Shown here one piece after another: positions 58,099 to 64,000 of a stretch of DNA of 64,000 bases. The position numbers were made by a program, and so were the translations under genes. The notes under the pieces were generated by a model that saw nothing but the letters and a program-made list of their open reading frames with translations, was not told where the DNA came from and ran no database searches. Position 1 is the stretch's first letter. Each line of letters starts with the position of its first letter. This DNA comes from a candidate division FCPU426 bacterium (lineage in GTDB: Bacteria; Oederibacteriota; Muellerivitia; Muellerivitales; Muellerivitaceae). The stretch is taken from the NCBI GenBank assembly GCA_027452205.1, contig DAIDGV010000024.1, positions 590,750 through 654,749 of the forward strand, in the 5' to 3' direction.

Positions 58099-59213
58099 CC
58101 AGTGATCCCAGCGCCCAGGACATCGAAAGAGACCTGACGGGGCTGTGGAAACCGCAGGGAGAGATCCAAGCCTCGGGGTTGCGGCGGATCTATACCACGA
58201 ACTTGGTGGCTTACGCCTCGGACCATGAGGACGGTTACCGGGTGGAGGGCATCCTGGGGGACGTCGTGCAATATCACCCCGGCCGTTACATCCTCGTGCG
58301 TCCCGCGGCGGATACCACCGAGGCGCCGCTCCGTTATTACGTCAGCGGCCGCTGTCTTTCCTGGAGCGACCCCGAAAAAAGGGTCTGTTGCGACATGGTG
58401 AAGCTGGTCGCCCAAAAAGAGGTCATCGAGAACCTCTATGGTTTCGTTTTTTCCATCCTGGTGCCGGACCTGCCGGTGGAATTTTGGTGGCCTGGCGATA
58501 TGCCCTATTACAACTCCTTCTTCGAGCATATGGCCAAACAAGCGACCCGGGTCTGGGTGGATTCGGCTAAGTTCAAGGACCCCATCCAGTCGGTGGGCCG
58601 TTTAGCGGCCTTCTGGCATAACCGCTATCCCCGCACGACCTTGGCGGACATGAACTGGATCCGCATCCAGCGCTGGCAGGCCCTTCTAGCCGAACTGTTC
58701 GATGGGGATTGGGCCAAGTATCTTAAACAGATCAAGCAGGTCACCATCGAATACGGCGAGGGCAGCACACCCCTTCGCAGCTTTTACCTGGCCGCTTGGC
58801 TAGCCGCTCAATTGGGCTGGCGCCATCATCAACCCCGGTTGGCGGCTTTCACCGACAGGCTCGTGTTCCAGGGTCCCCAGGGTGAGATCGAGGTGCTTTT
58901 GAAACCGGTGCCCGCCCCCGATGACCGGGCGGACCGTATTTTCGCGGTGGGGATCATGACGGAAGGCGAATCCCCGGCCCTCTTTACGGTGGTCCGGGAT
59001 GAGGATCCCCATACGGTCATCGCGCGTTCGGAGATCAACCACAAGCTGGCTTTTTCCAGGGTAGTGACCTTCGAACATCTTCACTCGGATGATGTGCTGG
59101 CCATTGGGTTCAAACATTACGAAGCGGACCCGGTCTGGAAGCGGACACTTCAAATGATGGGAACCATCCTGATCCATCCGGATATGACCCTTGAACAAAA
59201 AAAGCAGGATTGA
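58095..59213 (+). CDS. opcA: OpcA, glucose-6-phosphate dehydrogenase assembly protein
   Basis: 372 residues from the ATG at 58095, overlapping zwf by 4 bases. OpcA proteins bind and activate Zwf; they are known from cyanobacteria and actinobacteria and occur in scattered other phyla. Family elements are RRIYTTNLVAYAS, PVEFWWPGDMPYYNSFFEHM, FWHNRYPRTTLADMNWIRIQRWQALLAELFD and LAAWLAAQLGW. The place between zwf and pgl supports the function. An alternative start TTG at 58083 would overlap zwf more. Confidence 0.9.
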   Translation: MTSDPSAQDIERDLTGLWKPQGEIQASGLRRIYTTNLVAYASDHEDGYRVEGILGDVVQYHPGRYILVRPAADTTEAPLRYYVSGRCLSWSDPEKRVCCDMVKLVAQKEVIENLYGFVFSILVPDLPVEFWWPGDMPYYNSFFEHMAKQATRVWVDSAKFKDPIQSVGRLAAFWHNRYPRTTLADMNWIRIQRWQALLAELFDGDWAKYLKQIKQVTIEYGEGSTPLRSFYLAAWLAAQLGWRHHQPRLAAFTDRLVFQGPQGEIEVLLKPVPAPDDRADRIFAVGIMTEGESPALFTVVRDEDPHTVIARSEINHKLAFSRVVTFEHLHSDDVLAIGFKHYEADPVWKRTLQMMGTILIHPDMTLEQKKQD

Positions 59214-59261
59214 CCCGTCTAGATCAGGCATCGTTCTAAAGCGGCATCCAGGAGGAAAGAC

Positions 59262-60119
59262 ATGAAAAAAAAGACAAAGAAGATTTCCAAACCAAAGGCT
59301 GCCAAGCCGGTCCGTACTCCGAAGAGAACGAAAGCTCCGCAAGCCCGCAAAACCGCAACAAGATCCAAGACCCTTCTTTTCGTCCCCGAGATCAAGGTTC
59401 ACGCCACGCCCGAGATATTGGTGGAAGAGACGGCCCATCTTTTCATGCAGACCTCTCGAAACGCGGTGTTGGAAAGGGGTCGCTTCGTGGTGGCCTTGTC
59501 CGGTGGTTCCACCCCCAAGGGGCTTTTCCAGCATTTGTCCGAGGAGCCTTATCTTTCCCTGGTGCCTTGGGAAAAGACCTGGTTTTTTTGGGTGGATGAA
59601 CGGCACGTGCCCCTCACGGACACGACCAGTAATTACCGTATGACCCTGGAAAACCTCCTGTCCAAGGTGCCGGTTCCCAAAGAACAGGTCTTTCCAGCCA
59701 CGGACGGTTCACTGCCGGTGGAAAAGGCCGCGACGGCTTATGAGATCAAATTGCGGAAATTTTTCGGTGGGGCGGGTTTGCCCCAGTTCGACCTGGCCTT
59801 GATGGGAATGGGCGATGACGGCCATACGGCCAGCCTTTTTCCCCGGGTGGAACAGTTGAACGAGAGTGAAAAATGGGTGGTGGGTTATTTCGTGGACCCG
59901 GAAAAGAAAGAAAGGGTCTCTTTGACCTTTCCGATCCTCAACCAGGCCCGTTTGACGGTGGTCTTGATCGAGGGTATCAAGAAGGCCGATCGGCTGAAGG
60001 ATGTGCTGGAAGGGTCCTCTGAACCGCCCCGCTATCCCATCCAATATTTGAGACCGGCGCAAGGCCGGTTGATCTTCGCTATGGACGCGGCGGCAGCATC
60101 CAAACTTAAGAAAAAATAA
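59262..60119 (+). CDS. pgl: 6-phosphogluconolactonase with Lys-rich tail
   Basis: 285 residues; hydrolyses 6-phosphogluconolactone, the step after Zwf. The first ~37 residues are a Lys/Arg/Ala/Pro-rich tail (KTKKISKPKAAKPVRTPKR) absent from typical enzymes. The DevB/NagB-type domain follows with VVALSGGSTPKGLF, WVDERHVPL, DLALMGMGDDGHTASLFP and VSLTFPILNQAR. The start has AGGAGG upstream. It completes the zwf-opcA-pgl operon. The tail may bind nucleic acid or the partner enzymes, but no data support this. Confidence 0.93.
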   Translation: MKKKTKKISKPKAAKPVRTPKRTKAPQARKTATRSKTLLFVPEIKVHATPEILVEETAHLFMQTSRNAVLERGRFVVALSGGSTPKGLFQHLSEEPYLSLVPWEKTWFFWVDERHVPLTDTTSNYRMTLENLLSKVPVPKEQVFPATDGSLPVEKAATAYEIKLRKFFGGAGLPQFDLALMGMGDDGHTASLFPRVEQLNESEKWVVGYFVDPEKKERVSLTFPILNQARLTVVLIEGIKKADRLKDVLEGSSEPPRYPIQYLRPAQGRLIFAMDAAAASKLKKK

Positions 60120-60125
60120 GGGTCG

Positions 60126-60557
60126 TTAAACTTTTTCCCAATCGGCGACAGGCCCGGGCGCGGACCGAAAAGAAGGATGCAATCGGGGTCTATGGACCTT
60201 GGCATTGGCTTTGAGCCTGGCCGGATCCCGCTTTTTCAACTTTTTCCTCAAATGTTCCCACTCATGAGCGATCTGTCCCCGGGTAACGGATATCGCCGCT
60301 ATGTCCTTAGAGGCGTTCTTGACCTTTCGTTTTTCAAAGGAATATCCGCGCCGGTCGGCTTCTCGCCAAATTTCCATCAAGTAACTTCCGATGGCTTTCC
60401 GGGGGTAAGGATGGGATTTGAAACGGTCCAATTGAGGGTGGTTGCGATAACCCCGGGTCCGGCCTTGGAGCACTTTTTGGGCCAGGAGCGCCTCTCGCCA
60501 TAGCGCCAAGAGTCCTTTGGTGTCCAAATATTGGGGATGGATGGACCAGAGCCGCAA
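60126..60557 (-). CDS. Pyrimidine-dimer DNA glycosylase/endonuclease V-like protein
   Basis: 143 residues, similar to T4 endonuclease V-type proteins. It opens MRLWSIHPQYLDTKGLLALWREALLAQKVLQG and continues GYRNHPQLDRFKSHPYPRKAIGSYLMEIWREADRRGYSF, the family's recognisable core. T4 endonuclease V uses the amino group of its N-terminal Thr; here the mature N-terminus would be Met or Arg, so the enzymatic mechanism may differ. The C-terminus is basic (LHPSFRSAPG). Probably DNA repair; the substrate is unproven. It converges with pgl, 6 bases apart. Confidence 0.78.
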   Translation of the reverse strand: MRLWSIHPQYLDTKGLLALWREALLAQKVLQGRTRGYRNHPQLDRFKSHPYPRKAIGSYLMEIWREADRRGYSFEKRKVKNASKDIAAISVTRGQIAHEWEHLRKKLKKRDPARLKANAKVHRPRLHPSFRSAPGPVADWEKV

Positions 60558-60582
60558 GGAACGCCTTTAGTGGGATTCGGGG

Positions 60583-61041
60583 TTATTGGAAACCGTAATA
60601 AGAATAGGCGATATCCTGAGAATCGTGAATGGTGCTGTTCACGTAGACTTGTCCGTAGGTACTATCGTAAAGCCAGCCCTGTCCACTACCGGTGGGGGAG
60701 CCGTTCATAACGGTGTTGGTCACAAGACAACCCGCTGGGGAAGAGGGGTTGGGGATAAAAACACCGGTTACTTTAACGGACGGCATTTCAGAAAGATAAG
60801 CGCTCAGGTAATCGGATTCGCCAGTCTGAAGGGTGGAAGGCCAGATGCCAGCGTTGTTGCCATAATAAAGGGCGATGGCGGCTTTGATGGCACCCAAGTT
60901 TCCCTTTGTGGCGCCTTCCCTGGATTTTTCAACGATTAAAGTGAACTTGGGGATCGCGACAGCGGCGAGGGTGGCCAGGATAGCGACCACAATCATCAAC
61001 TCAATGAGGGTAAAACCCTTGGCTTTGAATGGTATTTTCAC
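60583..61041 (-). CDS. Type IV pilin-like prepilin
   Basis: 152 residues from the GTG at 61041 (MKIPFKAKGF), with AAGGGA upstream; a GTG at 61077 would add 12 residues. The prepilin signal is KG|FTLIELMIVVAILATLAAVAIPKF, where Gly-Phe is the cleavage site and Glu at +5 is present. A hydrophobic helix and a small globular head follow, with a Cys and a Gly/Ser/Thr-rich end (GQGWLYDSTYGQVYVNS). It resembles type IVa pilins or pseudopilins of secretion systems. No pilin machinery gene is near, so its role is unknown. Confidence 0.9.
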   Translation of the reverse strand: MKIPFKAKGFTLIELMIVVAILATLAAVAIPKFTLIVEKSREGATKGNLGAIKAAIALYYGNNAGIWPSTLQTGESDYLSAYLSEMPSVKVTGVFIPNPSSPAGCLVTNTVMNGSPTGSGQGWLYDSTYGQVYVNSTIHDSQDIAYSYYGFQ

Positions 61042-61124
61042 CGGCCCGGTCCCTTTCAGGCGAATGGGTTGACCCACCTAATCTAGTCGGGTTTCCCTTA
61101 AAAGGGAATTGGAAAAAGGCTGCT

Positions 61125-61706
61125 TTAAAGCAGCCACCAGTGAAAACCCAGGGTATAGAGAAGAATAACGCCTTGAAAGACCATGACAAATATCAAACAT
61201 ACTTGGACCCAGGGCTGAAGTCCTCGACGCCAAAGGACCCTGCCGCAGAGGAGAACGACTAACCATTCCAAGGGCGCCACCCAAAGGGCGTGATGGTCCG
61301 GTTCGATATAAGAGATTGGACTGTGAAAAACGAGGTCGCTCAAAGGCAAAAAGTGCCGGTGTGCGATCTGCGAATGTAAGGGAAGGTCTTCCAGGTCATG
61401 CAGGGCCATCGCCGCGAAAAAATAAAGACCCAAACCGTATTTGGCGAGGAAGCAGATCAAAAGTCCGACCAAGGCTAAGGGAATGGAATGGAACCAATCG
61501 ACCCAAAGTTGACGGAAATGATATTCGCTGATGACCTGGCGGTTCTCCAATCCAACTCCGGTCTTAAAGAACAACATGGAAAGGAAATAAAGGAACATAG
61601 GAAGGTCGGGTAAGGTGGATCCGATCACCAGGGGCCAGTTGCGTTCGGGACGGTCTTTGCGGCCTAACAGCGTGGTATTGAGGATGACATGGGTGGTGGT
61701 GATCAT
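61125..61706 (-). CDS. Membrane metal-hydrolase-like protein
   Basis: 193 residues with 4-5 hydrophobic segments. The N-terminus TTHVILNTTLLGRKDRPERNWPLVIGSTLPDLPMF and DWFHSIPLAL resemble YdjM/DUF457-type membrane-bound metal-dependent hydrolases, in which His/Asp residues near membrane helices bind metal; ALHDLEDLPLHSQIAHRHF adds more. The exact family is uncertain. It overlaps the 2H phosphoesterase gene by 4 bases (ATGA) and is translated after it. Confidence 0.72.
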   Translation of the reverse strand: MITTTHVILNTTLLGRKDRPERNWPLVIGSTLPDLPMFLYFLSMLFFKTGVGLENRQVISEYHFRQLWVDWFHSIPLALVGLLICFLAKYGLGLYFFAAMALHDLEDLPLHSQIAHRHFLPLSDLVFHSPISYIEPDHHALWVAPLEWLVVLLCGRVLWRRGLQPWVQVCLIFVMVFQGVILLYTLGFHWWLL

Positions 61707-62260
61707 GGTCTTGAAGGTCTCAAAGGAAGGGTGAACAAGGTTTCGGCTCGAAAAGACATATTTTCTTCATGGATGGCAACGAGGCTTATTTTCGAAGCTT
61801 TGAAAGCTTTTGGTAATTTTGTTCTCAATGCTAGTTGAAGGGCTTTCATCAATTTTTGTCGGGATAGTTTGACCGCTAAGGTACAGTGATAGGTCAAGGC
61901 CCCTGGTAAATACCAAGGAGGAACTTCTTTTATATGGGATTTTAATTTTTTGAACAGGTCTCGGTGCAGGTCTTGCAATCCAGTCGTGACCGTGGGCAGT
62001 AAGAACAGAACGCCATTGTTGTGGAATGTTCCTAAGGCGGGGAAGTAAAGCGCTAACTGTTCAGAATTTTGAGCGATTTCATCGAGCGAACTGATGACGG
62101 CCGGCAAGTCCTCAGTCCTGAAAACCAGTAGTGAAATATGAGGAAGAGTTTCGGTGTCCAACATGAAAGAGCTGATTTTGACACGCGCCATTTTTTGGAA
62201 GAAAGTTTGAATGGTCTTTTCGGTCTTCGGATCAAAGAACAACTCAATGGCATAAAGCAT
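61703..62260 (-). CDS. 2H phosphoesterase (2'-5' RNA ligase-like)
   Basis: 185 residues from the ATG at 62260 (MLYAIELF). The two catalytic His motifs of the 2H family are visible as PHISL (about residue 45) and YHCTLA (about residue 130), each H-x-S/T. Such enzymes act on 2'-5' RNA, cyclic nucleotides or related phosphodiesters. The longer frame start at 62323 lies in the transketolase terminator and is unlikely. It is in a two-gene unit with the membrane hydrolase-like gene. Confidence 0.8.
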   Translation of the reverse strand: MLYAIELFFDPKTEKTIQTFFQKMARVKISSFMLDTETLPHISLLVFRTEDLPAVISSLDEIAQNSEQLALYFPALGTFHNNGVLFLLPTVTTGLQDLHRDLFKKLKSHIKEVPPWYLPGALTYHCTLAVKLSRQKLMKALQLALRTKLPKAFKASKISLVAIHEENMSFRAETLFTLPLRPSRP

Positions 62261-62282
62261 GAAAGCTCCATTCGATACAAAA

Positions 62283-62310
62283 AAGGCCATCCCCTTTCGA
62301 GGACGGCCTT
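62283..62310 (-). terminator. Transketolase terminator
   Basis: On the minus strand AAGGCCGTCC pairs with GGATGGCCTT (one G-T) around an 8-base loop, followed by TTTT, about 15 bases after the transketolase stop. It separates that gene from the 2H phosphoesterase gene. Confidence 0.82.
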
Positions 62311-62324
62311 GGGTTAGGACCAAA

Positions 62325-64000
62325 TTAAGCTTTCAAGCTATCCTTGGCGGCTTCGACGACTTTTTCAGGGGTGAAGCCCAAATTTTTCAAGGCGACACTC
62401 CCTGGCGCACTGGCGCCAAAACGTTCCAGCGTTACGAACCGGCCTTTGGACCCTGCCCAGCGGTGCCATCCAAAACTGGCCGCCGCTTCGACCACGACCC
62501 GGTTCTGAATGGAAGGGGGAAGCACCTCGTCTTGGTAGGATTTCGGCTGCGCGGCGAAAAGTTCTAAGGATGGTGCGCTGACCACCCGGGCGGCCACGCC
62601 TTCTTTTTCCAACAGTTCCTGGGCTTTCAAAGCCAACTGCACTTCGGACCCGGTGCCGATAAGGATGACCTGGGGTTTGCCGCCCTTGGCCTCCGAAAGC
62701 ACATAGGCGCCCTGGAGGGTGCCGGAAGCCGCGCTGACCTTGGAACGGTCAAAGGTCGGGACCGCTTGGCGGGATAGCACCAAAGCGGTCGGTGCGTTCT
62801 TGCGCCGTAAGGCGATGAGCCAGGCATAGGTAGTCTCATTGGCATCCGCCGGACGAAGGACACAAGCATTGGGAATGGAACGCATGGCGGCCAGGGTCTC
62901 GACCGGTTGATGGGTGGGGCCATCCTCACCCTGTCCGATGGAATCGTGGGTGAAAACGAAAATGGATTGAATACCCATCAAATGGGCCAAACGGTAAGCG
63001 GGCTTCATATAGTCGTTGAACATCAGGAAAGTGCCGCCAAAAGCGATGGATCCACCGTGCAAGGCCATGCCATTGAGCGCCGCGGCCATTCCGTGTTCGC
63101 GGATGCCGAAATGGAAGATGCGGCCGTTATAGTTTTCCGCGCTGAAGTCGCCTCCTTTATCGATAAGGGTGTCGTTGGAGCCGGCCAGGTCCGCGGAGCC
63201 GCCCATGAAGAATGGAACTTCCTTAGCGATGGCGTTCAAGACCTTGCCGGAGGCTTGACGGGTGGCTAGACCCTTTTCATCCGCCGGGAAGGCTGTCAGC
63301 TTCTTTTCGAGGTCCGCCGGTAATTCTTTGGTCAAAGCTTGTGTGTATTGGCCGAACTTATCCGGGTTCGTTTTAGCGTAAGCATCCCGCTTGGTTTTCC
63401 ATTCCGCTTCCATTTTCTTGCCGTTTTCGATGGATTCCAAACAACGCTTTTTCGCGTCCTCGGGAACATAAAAGGTCGGTTCCTGGGGCCATTTGAAGAA
63501 CTCTTTGGTCTTTTGGACGTTCTCAGGGGAAAGCGCCGAACCGTGTACTTTGGCGTTGTCCTGCAGGGGGCTGCCATAGCCGATATGGGAACGGACCGCG
63601 ATGATCGTCGGGCGGGTCGTTTCCGCGTTGGCGGCGGCGAAGGCCTTGTCCAAAGCGTCGAGGTCATTGGCGTCGGTGACGCGTAGTGTATGCCAGCCAT
63701 AGGACTCGTAACGCTTGAGAACATCCTCGCTGAAGGCCAGATTGGTGTCGCCCTCGATGGAAATGTGGTTGTCATCGTAGATCACGTTCAGATGCCCCAG
63801 CTTCAAGTGACCGGCCATGGAGCAGGCCTCGTGGGACACGCCTTCTTCGATATCCCCGTCCGAGGCGATGACCCAGGTTTTGTGGTTCACCAACTCGTCG
63901 CCAAAACGGGCGGCCAAGCTGCGCTCGCCGATGGCAAAGCCTACGGCAGTGGCGATCCCCTGGCCCAAGGGGCCAGTGGTGGTCTCCACGCCGACGGTGT
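62325..64000 (-). CDS. tkt: Transketolase (5' part beyond the window)
   Basis: The frame is open to the window's right edge, so the N-terminus is missing; about 558 residues are visible. It transfers two-carbon units with thiamine diphosphate in the pentose phosphate pathway. It shows [12 protein letters not shown], the ThDP-binding [12 protein letters not shown] to NHISIEGDT segment, [11 protein letters not shown], the catalytic Glu region [19 protein letters not shown] and [15 protein letters not shown]. It ends [16 protein letters not shown]. It complements zwf-opcA-pgl nearby, giving the oxidative and non-oxidative branches within 8 kb. Confidence 0.97.
   Translation of the reverse strand, partial: TVGVETTTGPLGQGIATAVGFAIGERSLAARFGDELVNHKTWVIASDGDIEEGVSHEACSMAGHLKLGHLNVIYDDNHISIEGDTNLAFSEDVLKRYESYGWHTLRVTDANDLDALDKAFAAANAETTRPTIIAVRSHIGYGSPLQDNAKVHGSALSPENVQKTKEFFKWPQEPTFYVPEDAKKRCLESIENGKKMEAEWKTKRDAYAKTNPDKFGQYTQALTKELPADLEKKLTAFPADEKGLATRQASGKVLNAIAKEVPFFMGGSADLAGSNDTLIDKGGDFSAENYNGRIFHFGIREHGMAAALNGMALHGGSIAFGGTFLMFNDYMKPAYRLAHLMGIQSIFVFTHDSIGQGEDGPTHQPVETLAAMRSIPNACVLRPADANETTYAWLIALRRKNAPTALVLSRQAVPTFDRSKVSAASGTLQGAYVLSEAKGGKPQVILIGTGSEVQLALKAQELLEKEGVAARVVSAPSLELFAAQPKSYQDEVLPPSIQNRVVVEAAASFGWHRWAGSKGRFVTLERFGASAPGSVALKNLGFTPEKVVEAAKDSLKA

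Overview
The window is one contiguous piece of a moderately G+C-rich bacterial chromosome with a Gram-negative cell plan: several outer-membrane beta-barrel proteins, a TolC-type channel with its EmrAB-like partners, many signal peptides, lipobox lipoproteins and a type IV pilin-like protein. No rRNA, tRNA, CRISPR array, phage or transposase was seen. The mix of DUF1800/DUF1501, OpcA, ferredoxin-MBL and Pro/Thr-rich exported proteins suggests an uncultivated heterotrophic lineage; I cannot assign a phylum from the sequence alone. Both ends are cut: a 5'-truncated ABC-F gene at the left edge and a transketolase lacking its N-terminus at the right edge.

Layout. 1-5.3 kb: ABC-F ATPase, a SEC-C protein with a His-rich tail, RidA, a DUF421 membrane protein, a START-domain protein and an NCS2-type permease. 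5.3-14.5 kb: a LacI regulator followed by a divergent carbohydrate operon (coiled-coil outer-membrane barrel, two carbohydrate-binding-like lipoproteins, a clan GH-A glycosidase, a sugar-binding lipoprotein and a cytoplasmic GH1 beta-glucosidase). One 16-bp palindrome occurs upstream of the LacI gene, at the operon promoter and again inside the operon, which defines a local regulon. 14.5-21.3 kb: a thioredoxin-NHL protein and a MarR-TolC-EmrA-EmrB efflux operon with a perfect 31-bp palindromic operator. 21.3-31.2 kb: TPR and Sel1 lipoproteins or exported proteins, small membrane proteins, a thioesterase/FUSC pair, an aldo/keto reductase, periplasmic MsrA and beta-propellers, with several structured intergenic elements.

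31.4-36 kb: an acyl-CoA dehydrogenase, a secreted GH12 glucanase, a GNAT, a 58-residue antitoxin-like protein and a second aldo/keto reductase. 36-42.7 kb: A+T-rich presumably acquired genes around a DUF1501/DUF1800 pair, two coiled-coil exported proteins and an AmrS-type radical SAM enzyme. 43-50.4 kb: a DUF815 AAA+ ATPase coupled to a cyclic-nucleotide-binding protein, exported propeller and lyase-like proteins, an MscS channel, a barrel, a divergent shikimate-kinase-like protein and a copper-only-type superoxide dismutase. 50.5-56.4 kb: a PAP2 membrane protein fused to a PPDK-like domain, APS reductase, an orphan PstS-like protein and a ferredoxin-MBL fusion. 56.5-64 kb: the oxidative pentose phosphate set zwf-opcA-pgl, with transketolase nearby, plus a DNA glycosylase, a pilin and a 2H phosphoesterase.

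Three families of short intergenic repeats recur. The most unusual items are the PAP2-PPDK fusion, two branched structured intergenic elements, the apparent CTG-initiated Sel1 gene, the coupled antitoxin-like mini-gene, the Zn-ligand-deficient superoxide dismutase and the degenerate shikimate-kinase homologue.
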